A stretch of 64,000 bases of DNA from Breviolum minutum Mf 1.05b.01. Lineage: Eukaryota; Sar; Dinophyceae; Suessiales; Symbiodiniaceae. A program made the translations under genes and the position numbers. Shown piece after piece: positions 1-12,914 of this stretch. The notes under the pieces were generated by a model. It was not told the DNA's origin. It was given only the letters and a program-made list of their open reading frames with translations, and did not search any database. Numbering within the stretch: the first letter of the stretch is position 1; the number at the start of each line of letters is the position of its first letter. Location: assembly GCA_000507305.1 (NCBI GenBank), contig DF239737.1:67998-131997 (forward strand). Reading direction: 5' to 3'.

Positions 1-240
1 CTTCATAGGATTGTTGGAAAATGTATGTATAAATATGATATTGTTCATGTTATTTGCCATAAATGCTTGGTGCAATAGTGCAATTCTACGTGGTTATCCC
101 TTCTGACTTCTGAGAGGTAGTGTCAACCCGCCTTTTTTTTTTAAAGGATAGGGTCAGGGTGCACATTTTTTTTCAAGAAAACCATCCCAACAAGTGGTTT
201 TCAACCAATTTTGATCCTTACCCTGCTGGGTTGCACCCAG

Positions 241-3200
241 GGTTTTCCAACGAGGCGATGTGGTGGAGCTGCCCAATGGCACCCTGTGGATGTACTACTT
301 CGGAGGCCCCGGATGGGAGCTTGATGGCAACAAAAACGAGTAAGAACCAAGGTGTTCAAAAGTGACCGGAAGATGCTCCAGTCATACTGCAAAATTATAT
401 ACAATATATTATCATATTATATACATATATATGTATATATATATGGATATGATATATTAGTATATGCATATATGATTCTACCTTTCATTCCCACTGAGGC
501 GGCCTTGATGGTTTGCCCAATGAGGGCATCCAGATGCAGATCGGCCTGAAATACCCAGGGACGGACGTTGGACTCTGTTGAGATGCTGCTTGGAGCAGCC
601 CCAGTCACAGTGCATGTGTGACTTGACCTCCCAAGATGGGTTGAATGGCAGAAACTTAGGCAAGCTAGCAACCGTATGAAGGACTCGAGGAAGCAGACCC
701 ACACGTTAACGATTCATCTTAATAAGATTGCATTTGTTCCCCAACAACTTTCACCCTGTTAGAATCTATAAATGATGAATTCATCACCTAGATTGTAGAT
801 GCTGCCATGCCCATTACAGATTAGTTTGGATTGGACCTAATTGACCCATCCACCATTTTTTCAGAATACCCTGCCCCTCACATTGGTGAAAAAAATGTTG
901 CTTCAAACCACGGCAACGTGGCACCAATATCCCTCTCGCTTCCCCTCAAGGCCTAGCCACTTCAGAGGATGGCCTTCATTGGCAGCGCGCCTGCAATGGG
1001 CAACCCGTGATGTCTCCCGGAGAGGGCGACTTTGATGCGCTGTTCGTGGTATCGTGGCGACAGATTCGTCGGATATGTTGGGGGGAGCATATGGAGGTGG
1101 ATGTAGAGAGTGGCACCATGATTGATGTGAAAATGATGTGTCAAAACATCTGGAATACAGGGTGTGGTGATGTGTGAGGAGATCATATTTTTGATCACCA
1201 GGAGCAACTAGGATGACTATGCTGATCATGCTCCCTTAGAAGGAGTTTAGATTCAACAACAGACATGACAGCAAGGAAATAGCTTTGTGTTGGGCGGTCG
1301 GGGAGTGGGCCGTCCGACGGTGAAACCAAAGAGGTGGCCCCTTCCAATCGGTCCCCCCAAAAACGGCATTTTTCAGAAATTTATTGGATCAGTTCTTTAC
1401 AATTCTTGTAAGGGAGAAATTCAGAAGGAGCTCAACTTCTTGCAATTGCACAGCTATATGCATAAAAATTCATAGATGTGTTTGTATGCGTTTGTATCTT
1501 TTTTGACCAGTATTAGCTGCCCCCCTTGATCTACCCGTTGTCCGGGTACCAGTAGGTTCATAAACAGAACATCACATGGGTGCACGGGTGTGTTGGCGAG
1601 GCATGGCCTAGAGTTTTGCCGCCATGGGTGACAAAAGATGTCAAGGGAATTCCAAAGAATCAATGGTGCCTTAGCTATCAAATGTGGAATCGCCATGGAC
1701 AACGGATTTTGGAAGTTTGCAGGCCTGTCTTGCAGTGAAGCAATCTATCTATTTTTTGGTTGTGTTGCAGTAGGCATGTGCAATTATGTCTTCATGACAT
1801 TTCATGACTCGGTCCAATAGAATGAGACAAGATATGGGATCAGACCAGCCCATGTGAATGGATGCACGAGTACAGTTTGATTCGAAGACTTATGCCAACC
1901 TCGGGCTACCCCATCATGTGCACTTGGCATTTGCTGGTGGTTCATAGAATGAATCCTCACATGGCATTCATTTTTCATGCATTTCCAATGGGGGGCTGCA
2001 GAAATGGGCTTACAAGCAGAGGTACATGTCCTACCACACTGCCAAGTTTGACGCAGCGGGCCTACGCTGGACAGCGGGTGCAGCATTCAGCGAGGATGGC
2101 ATTCACTGGAAGAAGGCACAAGCTAAACTGGTGTTTTCTAGTCTTTGAAGATTAGTTCCGTAGAGAAGATCTAAGTAATTTTCACAGGGTACATCCAGAT
2201 GCATCCAGCTGACTTTCATTGTATGTGGTGGTCCAGGTGGTCTGACCATCTTTCCATATTCAATTCCGAAAAAAAGGAGTAGAGGATCACCATAATTTGC
2301 GGATGCCTCAAGGCAGGTCCTGCCTTGGGCCCCAGCACCAGCGGCTCATGGGATGCCTGTGGTGTATCTTGGCACTCAGCAGATCCCGAAATCCATCGAA
2401 ATCGTAGTGAGAACTGAGAACGTATTCTGAAATATGTAAATGATTATAAACATGTATATATATATATATATTTGCATACAAATTTATGGATGAAATCCAT
2501 TGAAATCCCTTTTCAAAATAAGAAGGTTGGGTTCTGGTGTATATTACTATGAAGGTCTTGGTTTTCAGTTTGCCATGTTTCAATCAGGTTGGGGTTCGTC
2601 ACTTGGTCGTGAAGGATGGAGCTCTTACCATGCTTTACGAGGCAAGTTGGAGGTTGGACATGTTGTGCTGGGAATCAAAAGTTAAGTCAATCAATGGGTT
2701 GTTGATTGGGGTCATTAAATGTCAACACATTGACATGTCCAATCTAAATCCCAATCAAAATCAAGTCAATCAATTGACATGGACGATTTTTGTTGATTTC
2801 AATTTGACAGGTTTTTTTTGGCAGCCACCTCTCTTCGCGGTTTTCGTACTACACGGATTGTTCCACAATGTTCCACATGGCAAGAAAAGGTAATTTCATG
2901 ACTGACCTCGCACTGTTGAACCCTTCCAAGAAAAATGGGCTTCCTGAGATGCAGGGCTTTTCTAATTGTTTCTAATGGAGAACCATGGTTGATACTATTA
3001 TAAAACAATTGTCAACAACACCTTAGTTTTCACTTGGGTACAAGCTTGGTTGGTTCAGGCAGTGGATGAAGCAGGTGACCATGCCTGTGGCTTGGCCACC
3101 AGCAAGGATGGCATCACTTGGCAACGGCAGGCAACTTCACCGTTTGGGTGATCGGACTTCAGGGAGTAGATCCAAAAATGACAGACGGATGGCTCAGTTT

Positions 3201-4380
3201 AGTATAATCAGTATAATCCGCAAGTATCTAGTATGACATATAACAATATAAGTAAAGTATATATGATATTTTGTATTGTGTATTGTGTACTGTATGTGAA
3301 TGTTTTGTGACACTTTAGATATTGTAGGTAGTATGTTGATTTTTACAAAATGATATATGTTTCTCTGTAGTATTTGTTCTTTTAGATATTATGTAATATA
3401 ACATCGAATCATCTTTGATAATAGTCATGCTTAAACGTACATTCATTATTCATTATATACAATGATAAACTACAATATTATGACATGATATTGACGAAAA
3501 ACGATGAGGAGCAGCAAAAACGATAGCACAGAACGGGTACTGTATTGTAAAAGTTATTATTTGACAGCCTTTTGATATCATATAAGACCCTATGATCTTT
3601 GATATAATATCGATTATTATGCAATACCATACACTCTAATATGATAGATGCTATTTGATCATATGGATTGGGGACTCGTTCCTGGAATCTCTTGTTTGCT
3701 TTTGAGGAGGTTCCTGGACGAGCAGCCGGTGGGCCTGTCTTGCAAAAGGCAAGCCCGGCGGGAAGCTGATCTTTGAGCCCCTTGTTGACACCTGATTGAA
3801 AGACTTTTCAACTCTGAAGTTTCAAAAGTGTCTGACATGCATCATTGTCACATCTAGATTCTTAGATGGATGACCCCTGTCTTTGCCAGCGCCTCAGGGT
3901 GAGGAAGGAGATTGGGACAGCCGCGTTGTCGGGACGCCATACTTGGTTCCTCCACAGGGGCACGTCCATGCCTTATCTCGCTATTCGAATGAAGCGTTGC
4001 CGGAAGGGATTTGAGATTCTCCGCTGTGCCACAGTGCCACAGTGCCACAGGCCCCATGGCGCCTGTATTATGTTGGTGAGGCGGGCCACTGTAACACCGC
4101 GCATTTCTTAGCCGTTTTCTTAACGATAATGTTCCATCATCCAACGCAAGTAATGAAGGTATCAAACAAAAGTTCAAGGGTTTTCAACCAAGCAGTCAGA
4201 CAAAATTGATGAAATTAGGCAGTAGTCACGGTTGAATGGTGAATCGTCTGCTATGGGTCTAAATTCAGTGTGTATTTCAATGCAATAGTCGTAACTTGTT
4301 GTTACGGTATTGGTGCCACATCTTTCGCAAATCCTGGAAGGCGAAAGGAAACCCGGGGTTGAGCATCGGCGTAGCTGAAT
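241..4380 (+). CDS. Five-bladed beta-propeller glycosidase-like protein (GH43/GH32 superfamily), 5' partial, at least 12 exons
   Basis: No long open frame exists; the protein appears only after splicing. Exons I place: 241-326, 499-543, 951-1048, 1601-1627, 2002-2121, 2313-2363, 2588-2641, 3059-3130, 3710-3748, 3898-3945 (end uncertain), 4051-4080, 4341-4380. Their phases join in frame. Blade-type motifs recur: SEDGLHWQRA, SEDGIHWKKAQ and SKDGITWQRQ, each followed by a 'PG...WD' type segment (GSWDACG, GDWDSRVVGTPYL) and a strand such as LWMYYFGG or APWRLYYVGE. This alternation is typical of the arabinanase/levansucrase/invertase five-bladed propeller fold. Such proteins cleave or transfer sugars, but I cannot name the substrate or assign the catalytic acids. 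Most introns start GC. The gene begins before the window and its 3' end after 4380 was not found. An inactive or lectin-like propeller is possible. Confidence 0.62.
2453..2471. repeat. (TA)n dinucleotide run
   Basis: Short alternating TA tract inside an intron of the propeller gene, between the exons ending at 2363 and starting at 2588. Confidence 0.8.
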
Positions 4381-5333
4381 GCAACTTGTTTGCATGGTTT
4401 CAGACAACTGAGCTGGTGGTCGAAGTGCGAGATTATTCTAAAGGAGGTCTAATACTTATGAAGTGTTGTCGGTGTCGCAGTCTTGTTATTTTTTTTTAAT
4501 TATTGCCATTGTTATTGTTATTATCATCATCATAGTTACAGTTACTATCATTCATTGTCTGTGATTTCAATCATCATTGTGAGAGACCAGTGCGGAGTGA
4601 GTTTGGTGGGTTAAAAAGCTGTGAGTTGACAAGTCACAAACTGTAGTCACTGAAGCTTTGCCCAAATCTTCACGGCATGTGTATTCTGAAGGGAACATTT
4701 TGGGGCAATGGACACATAGCAGCGTCAACATCATTGAGGTTGAAATAGAATGCTTTATGTCGTGTGATAAAACCAACCCCAGCAATGAGGCAATTGACTT
4801 AAGCTATATAGTTGTGAAAGAAAATTCCCAACAAGATCCAAGAATCAATAAAAGCATGCCGAGATGATGTCGCATCTGATTGAGAATGTTAAGTACATCT
4901 CGCTTGTCAAAAAATCTCGTCGAGTCATATTTTACTCGGAGACTAATGGATATTGATACTCGGTTATCCGATCTCTGAGCCACGAAGTTGCTAAAGCGTT
5001 TGCAATGAGTAGAATTCCCTGACTCTTGTGGGTTTCATGCCACTCATTTCCTGGAGATGTCCTTACACCCAGTTCTTCCATGTTATTGCTGCTAAGGACA
5101 TTTGCATGGCAATGAGATGTTCATTTTTTAAGGGAATCACCATTCACCAGCTTCCTGTCATTCTCATCGTAAAACCAAGGCTATGAAGATGACTTGCTTT
5201 GCTGGCGGAAGCGAGGCCGAAATGACACCCACTGTGTGGTGTGGATGAGAAGCATTGGCGGATACCTTGTGATTCGACCTCCGATGAAGCCGCACCTGGG
5301 TTCAAACCTGCCAACATGACAGTGTGCTGGCAG
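4381..5333. other. Non-coding or unresolved stretch
   Basis: AT-rich sequence with a degenerate ATT/ATC run near 4500-4535. It probably holds the remaining introns and last exon or exons of the propeller gene, but no further blade motif could be placed. Confidence 0.4.
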
Positions 5334-8300
5334 GCCCAGATGCGGCAGATTTGCCCACAGATACCAGGGAAGGGCTCTACAAACGTTGGCACCTCAGCGA
5401 TGATGTGGAGAAAAACATGTCCTAGTGGACAACCTATCAAATTACAATCACGTATATATGATTATATATGTATATATACACTATACACTATATACTGTAA
5501 ATAAGTATGGTGTATCTAAATCACAGGATCTTAACCATGACATACCACCAACCTGTTCTTGAAACATCAGACCAGCTCAACGATACAGAAATTCTCTCGG
5601 GTCAAAGGTGTCTTCGAAGATGCGCAGAAATCCAAAGTGGCTTCTGCGCCTGCTGCTGCTCCATCTTTGGAGTTGCCAGATTAAAAATGGAGTTGCTGCA
5701 ACGGACCCAAGAATATGAATATGAATCAAAATTATGGACCCCCCAAGAGTGAACATGTGAATTTGAAACAGAGACAAAGAGATTTTTTAGGGTTGTCGTT
5801 GTGAGACACAAGAGTCAACCTGTCAAGATTTGTTTTGGGTGTTATATTTTGGAAGCTGTGCAGCTGGATCTGAGTGGCAAATCAGCTTCAAGGCCACATT
5901 CGCAAGTCATCAACATTCTTGGATGGGATTATTATGGGCCCATTTTGTAGATGTAAACCCTGGATTCTCTTGATGTTTATTTGCTAAGGGTCTTGGTGCT
6001 GAAACTTTGAATTACTCCTTCTGTCTCGGTTTCCCACGATACAGACTGGTATGGCATGCTGTGGCGGCTCTGACGCTGGAGTCCAAACGTTGCGGATATT
6101 AAGCTCAAATTGATAAGCACGGCAGTAAGAAATGGAATGTGAGATGGGGTTTGACAATGTATCATCCATTCAATCATGAATTCTAACTTCACTAATTCGT
6201 GAGAATGACCACAGCATCAGTGAACAAATGGCTGCTTGACTACAACAGGATTGATTGGTTCACAAAGCAAAGGATTGCAAAAACCATGGACAAGCAGCAC
6301 AAGAGCCACCATTATGTTTTTTTTTTGAAAGCGTCATGTTTGCATGGCACATTGGAGAGCTCCCAGGAACAAACCATGCACCTTGAATATCCCTAAGGGT
6401 TGCAAACCATTTGCTGTCGACTTTTTTTTTCACGGATAGCCAGATAGCAGCAGATAGCGGTGAAGGATGTACCAACGCATGAAGCAACACACACACACTT
6501 GATAACAGAGCCAGCCAAAGATTTTGACTTCAGATTCTTTCGGCCTATCCCAGCCGCAGTCACTCCACGGCAGGCTGGGTGCATGATGTGAGGTGTGAGG
6601 TTAACTTCGGGTCATTCATTTGTTCCATGACTTACGGAAGTGTTAAAACATGTTAAAACTATGAATCACATCAACTGCAAGGGTTTTCAATGTCTGACTT
6701 TCTCACATTGATGACTCTTTGAACGGAAACCAGGGTTTGGAACGACCTTCTGCCATTGCTGAGCATCTGGAGGTGAAGTGGACACTTCGTGATGACGATG
6801 AGGAAGCAGTCGGGCTGTTGCAAAAGTTACAGTGCTGAGATATTCAATGATACTCATACAGCACCTGATGTATGTGAAAAAATGTCATACACCTCCAACA
6901 AAGAGGGCAAATTGGTTTCTGAGTTCTTATGAACCCTCCAGATTGAGTTGGTGAAGCATGATGATGAGATGCAACGCCTTTTCATATTATTTGTAGCTTC
7001 AGAAACACATCCTTCACCTGATCTCCCACCTTTTTCAGTAAGCCCACTTGAACCACTGGCTGCTTCTATTCTTGTTTGTTGAAGTCTTCAGGTCTCGGAT
7101 GTCAACAAAGGGATAGATTCATTCCACGGTTCCACAAATCCTTGCCATGATTTGAAAAGACACCATTTGCGAAACACCTGTGTATGGAATGATATACGCA
7201 CCGTATGTGCAGATACAGATATGTCAATGTTTGGGTGTACGTGTACGTGTTGGTACCGCAGCGAGGGGCCAAGCATTACACAAGCTTTGCGTGCACCAGC
7301 TGGTGGTTTATATTGGAACAGTTGCAGGTGTTGCTCTCACTTGTTGCCCTTCTGAAGGTTTGAAGCTTCTATATACCTCTCCTATTGGCCCCATCCCGGT
7401 GGGAGAATTGCTGATTGAGAGCATGGTCTTCCTCTCGCCTTTGGCCTGGGCGATTCGGTGTGAATGGGTTCCCTTCTCGCTCTGGTCTTTGGTGTGGTTG
7501 CTCTTGTCCTGACTTGCGTTTTCGCAGTTGGTGCACATGGTACGGTACTACTCTTCCGAAACTATGTCATCTTTGTAGGGTACCGTAGATGCATGTCTAT
7601 ACATTGACATGTATTTGTATTTGCATATCATACTTGTACTGGTATGTAAAATAAAAGATATCTATCTGTAGTGCATCACCAAACACGGTGGAACTGAAAA
7701 AAAAAACGACTGGCCATGTGCCATGCTGCACCACTCGCTAGTCGCTGGATGCTGCCAGCACTGGGCCTAGCAGGGTTAACAGTTGGGAAGCACAAGGGTG
7801 AGAGGGACTTGTGAGGCTTCAAAAGTCTGATAGCAGCCGTAGTATTGAGAAAGAAACATGCACCTGTTTGACTCGTGTTTCTTATGGTAGTTATGTTATT
7901 TCGGTATATCGGTATATCCCTTCAAAGCAAAATGGGTTCAAAGGTTTCGCACTCCTCATGTCAGCCCTTCCCAATTTAGTGAAGAAGCGGACTGGCACTG
8001 GAAGCAGGATACATTTGACTTGAACAAACTTGGAAACATGGAAACATCATGAAACATCGTGGTTTCAATCAAGATGTCAAGCCAAAAAAGGGTTCATTCG
8101 AAAGGGCAAACAATTCATCACACGAGCAAACTTTTGAAACCTTTCGAAATCAATCAGTACAAGTAGTCTTTGACCAACTTTGACCACTTGAATAGTAGAC
8201 GTATGGCACGTGTCTGAGTATCAGAGTATACCCCTGAAGAACAAAGATTTCAGGCCTTCGCTATTTTGGAATTGACGCCAGTGCAGGATTCCTGTTGTCT

Positions 8301-11300
8301 AAGGTGTCTTAGTCATGCCAACATTCTGTGCTCTCCTGAATGATGCTATCCTATACTGTCCCATCCCGTGAAACACACCAAATTAAATAACTTGTATCCA
8401 TCAACAACTAATAATAGCACCTGTACACAAAGAGGTGAAAGATTAATTACTCCGTTCATTTTGGGACGGGGTCAGGAAAGAAAAGGTGCTGAGTTAGTTT
8501 TTGGGAGGCAATGTTTGAGGAAACAGTCCTTAGAACTTTGAGGCTTTAGGTCCTATATGTCAGAGACTCTATGGTCATGTTGCCGAATAGCTCAGGTCCT
8601 TGTCCTTGCCCGGCGGAAGAGGCAGCCAAAGATAAAACCCGCAATGTTTTGTCATCCTGACAAAAGCTTGGTTGCTCCATGTTGCCTTGGGCAGAATCAG
8701 AGGTCATTTTCTTGCACAGAGGTCATTTGGACTGTCCAGCGAGCAGCATCAAGTTCTCTTAGATGCTCTGAAGGAACTCGCACGGAGGTAGGGGCACCAA
8801 GCCCTAAGCATTAACGCTGGGTGATGATCTGATGTTTGATGGGCTAGGTGGGTTGATGTTGGTGTTCCTCAACCCACATCAAGGACTACCAAGAGAAATG
8901 CCGTAACAGAAAAGACAATTCATAACCCCTTTGCAAGCAATGCATCTTGTGTCCGGAGCAGGCCAAGAGGCTCACATTTGCGTTACTGACATGATACCAA
9001 AATAAGACTTTCCTTGGAGTCGAAAAAATTCGGAGTTAAATGCTTGTTTTTTTCGGACACTAAAAGCTGTCTCGAGTTCCGATCTCGAGTTCCGATCCGC
9101 AGAGACTCGCTCGGACTCGGATTCGTCTCGCTTTCGGCTTTCGGTTTTAGGCTTTCGGCTTTCGGTTTCGGCTTTCGGCTTTCGGTTTCCGGCTTTCGGC
9201 TTTCGCCCTCCGGTTTCGTCTCGCTTTCGGCTTTCGGTTTCCGCATAGGGGGCCAAAGGGGATGGAATTCGGTACACGCTTCACACATGTCCAAACCTGT
9301 GATGTAACTCGTGTTCAAAGTGCTACGCAATATGACTGCTTTGGTGCATACTTCACACATTGCTTCGGTGTTCGGCTTTCGGTATTCGGCTTTCGGTTTT
9401 CGGCTTTCGGCTTTTGGCCTTCTGCTTGCGGCTTTCGGTTTTCGTCTTTCGGCTTCCGGCTTCCGGCTTCTTGCTTCGTCTGTACAACTTCCGCTTTCGG
9501 CTTTCGGCTTTCGGCTTTCGTCGCCTGGATCCCCAACCCCGTACGTCTCTCCGGCTCATGTCTCAAAAGCTGAGCCATAAATACACTGTACAAAAAACCC
9601 TGTTATTTGAAACGAGTCGCAACCTTTGTTTCAACTTAAGTTTCATTCCTTTCCCCTTGTAAAAAACCTTTGACCTACCCTTTTTTTTTTCTTCAAATAA
9701 CCCCCCCCCCCCCGAAAACGAACCCCTGGAACTTGAACATAGAGTTTTCTGGAAGGCCGGAGATTTCAAAGTTGGACATCACCCTTTTCAGGTTTAAGCG
9801 AAAACTAAGATCAGAATAAACAACCAACCATTTGAAGATGTACATATCTCATGAAAAATTGGGATTTTCCATTTTTCATGTTAGTATATGAGTTTTCGGG
9901 GGGTGTATGTTAAACTATATTGGGAATTATGAGTTTCCTTTTCCCGAGGTTGGGATGTGTTAGTTTTGTGGAGGGTCAATTTCTTCAGGTTCTTCCCAGT
10001 GTGCCAAGACTTGGCAAGCATTGCCAAGACGGTGCGCACGAAGATGCAGGCTTGCTGTCGGCTGTGGATGTTTGAAGTTTGCCGTATTCTTTTTTTTTCT
10101 TTCTTTATTTTTACGGAAAATTGATCCACTTCTGGAAAGTTCTTTTTTTCTTCTTCTGTTTTTTGGGATGAATTTGGATGAATACAATTGATATATTACG
10201 ATGTATTCTATATTGGTCACTCTTCGTGAATCCAACTTTGATTTTAATCAGCAAGGTTTTGACAAAGATTTCCAGTTGACCCCCTGAAAAAAACCCAGGC
10301 CTCCGCAGTTGAGATCCCAGAGGGGACTTTGCAAGAACAACTTCTCAGACAATGCCAGGTGGGAATTGATCGAGATGAGTCGCAGAGCTGAAGTTGGAAA
10401 GTCGACTTTCTCAAAAGTCACACTGTCCTTGGACCAATTGAAGCTAAAGTGGATGTTCTTAAGATTTCAAAATCATTTTCAATCTCTCCAATAAACATGT
10501 GATTTTCTTGTGTTTTCAAGTCACGTGTTGGTTGTGTTCGTGTTGGTGGGACTCAGCAAAATGTCTCGATGTCTCCAAGATGTTTCCAGACTTTCAATGG
10601 CTTGGCCACTTCAAAGTTGTCGTTGGATGGTGGTACTTGTTCGACGTAGATGTTGTAATAGGATCCATTGCCCTGACAGCATATTGCAACATACCATCAT
10701 ACCCCCAATGTTTAGTTTTTGTGGCTACTGTTGGTGATTGAGCCGATCCTACCCAAAGCCTTACGAAATGTACCTGTTTTGGAGCCCCAGGTCTTCGAGA
10801 AGCTTCAGCAGATTCAGAGCGAGGTTGGCTGAGAGGGGAAGGGTGCATTGGGGAAACACTGGAAATGTTAAATTTATTGTTACACCAATACTTTCCTGAA
10901 ACTCCTGACACGTTTTCAAATATTTTTTCAATCTGTTTTCATCAGAAAAACGGCTGACTGAACCGCCTTCGGACGGGAGGTTGCTGCACAGTACCACCTC
11001 AGTGAAGCCGAATTCCAAGAGATGCAAGAGAACAACGAGGAATCGGGTTTTCGGGTTTTATGCAGTTGCAGTTCATAGGGTTTTCACGGGGTATTTTTCA
11101 CAATGAAGATCCCTTACAAAAAAGCCACTTTTCAAGAGATTCTCTTGAACATCAAGAGAGTTTTTTTTTGGGGGGGGATGTTTCGTGGGAGTTTGTGGGA
11201 AGCACCCGACTACGTTTACAGAGGTGAGTTCAAATGTTGGTGCAATAAAGATTTGAGGAATTGAATCAAAGTGTGGATGTATGGTGCAACTCGTGGATGC

Positions 11301-12914
11301 GGCGGGAAAGGCCTACTTTGGTCTCTAGTGCAAGTCGCTTTGCAATTTTTTGTTTCTGCTTGTGGATGTGTAAATTGAAGCTTTGCTAGTTGTTGTTTTG
11401 ATGAATCTAATTCTGGTGTATGTGATTGCCTTGAATTTAGGTTGACCACAAGCCAGCGATCTGTTTGATCTCCATTTCCTACTTGAACATGGAGAAATTG
11501 TGAAGATCATCTCGTATTTACCAGACGTGTTCCGGACACCCACGTATCAAGAATTGCCTGCAGGACACACAGGTCCAATCCTATACGGCAGGCGGGTTGA
11601 AACAGCTTGCCACCTTGACCTGGATCTTTCTGGATGGCGGATTTGACCTTCACCTTGCAGTCGGTTAAGCACCAGCTTTTTTTTGTGAAGCTTTTTTTGA
11701 TCCCATGATATTTGATATCCTATGCTGATTTCATATGATATCTGGAATTGAAGATAATGATATTATGATATTGACAACATCTGGGAGAAGAACAAATCGC
11801 CCAAGGGCAACCTCCGGGAATCTTCCCTCGATCCGATCGTTGGCTCCATGGTCAGTTGTGCCATTTGTCCGGCTTCGCCCTTGGCAGGCTTTCAATCTAT
11901 GCTCAACGAGGCACTGAAAGGAAATTCTCCAGTGCTTCCGAATGTCGGGTGACACAGATCGATGCAACAACCATGCTGGGATTGGTCTATACCCTTTTGT
12001 GAAATATGCTTTGCTAAGTTATGCTGAGTTGCAGTTGATCTTCTCTTGCTGTAGTGTTTCTTTGGTATGATTTGGTTTTGAGAGCAGATGTGCTTGTCGA
12101 CATTTTGTAGACATGCTTGATATGATGCTCTTCTCCCACGGAACTCTGGGACATGTAGGGACATGCTCCAAAGTATCCAAATATTGGAGATGCATTTGAA
12201 AAGCCTTTCTCCATAGTCAGTTGAGCAACATCCTGACACAGGCAGGTGGATCTCTACCAAAAGTGTATCAGTCTATCATATGAATAGATATTGTATAATG
12301 TAATCCTTCAAGTTTGTGCATATGAATGTATACAAATGGCAGCTATGATGTCAGCAATTTATATACGTACATATGTATATATATATATATATGAATATAC
12401 AGAGAACTTATCGCCCAGGTCAAGATACCGGAACTGCTAAGCAAAGAGATGGCGTCGCTTGGTGGAGAGATTTTCCAAGACTTATGTGAGGGAGGCGTAT
12501 CTTTAGCAGCATCTGCAGTTGAATGGTTGTGTACTAAACTTCCTTAGCATTTTCTTAAATCTTGTTGTTGTTATCCTTGATTGTAACAGCTCACATCCTT
12601 CCACTTCTTAGAACAGATTTTGGGCAAGTTGGCTGGAGGATAGAGAAGTAGCAATTGAAACAGCGCTTTCAGCTGAACAGAGATCTCAGAAGCATTCTGC
12701 TTATCACCCAGAATATCTACAACTCCAGGAGCCCCACATTTTAAAACTCAGCATCTATTTTTTGTCGCCCCTTTCATTTTGATCCCAGATTCGAATGGAG
12801 CTGTGGAATCTCGGAGGAAAAGTTCCGGCGGCGCGTCACATGAGGTTAAAGATCCTGGAATGTGCGCACGTCAAAGAGGCCAAAGAGGCTGGGGCTCGTT
12901 GGCATGAAAATTGA
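5334..12914 (+). CDS. Unrecognised multi-exon protein gene or genes, acidic and helical
   Basis: A series of small exons with good acceptors and protein-like composition. Likely exons: 5334-5425, 5608-5678, 6045-6088, 6734-6832, 6942-6981, 8740-8787, 10309-10358, 10791-10823, 10980-11046, 11788-11930, 12419-12525, about 12605-12740, and the last at 12789-12914 with a TGA stop. Examples are LYKRWHLSDDVEKNMS, SEQHQVLLDALKELAR, VFEKLQQIQSE and IRMELWNLGGKVPAARHM. The 10309, 10791 and 10980 exons join in phase 0 and give a helical, Glu/Gln-rich stretch. No family is recognised. The exon at 5334 runs into TAG at 5423-5425, so the set may be two genes; the 6734 exon also meets TGA if not spliced at 6832. 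Confidence is fair for the individual exons, especially from 10.3 kb on, and low for treating them as one gene. Confidence 0.4.
9130..9242. repeat. Heptamer minisatellite, block 1 (GGCTTTC unit)
   Basis: About 16 tandem, slightly degenerate copies of a 7-nt unit. The block lies within the probable intron between exons ending at 8787 and starting at 10309. Because seven is not a multiple of three, every frame reads through as Phe/Gly/Arg/Leu/Ser repeats, so the open frames here are not genes. Confidence 0.85.
9362..9520. repeat. Heptamer minisatellite, block 2 (GGCTTTC unit)
   Basis: Second array of the same 7-nt unit, separated from block 1 by about 120 nt of unique sequence. The motif TTCACACAT occurs close to the end of block 1 and again at the start of block 2, suggesting a larger duplication. 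A C-homopolymer follows near 9701-9714. Confidence 0.85.
12370..12393. repeat. (AT)n run before an exon
   Basis: Alternating AT tract within the intron just upstream of the exon starting at 12419. Confidence 0.75.
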
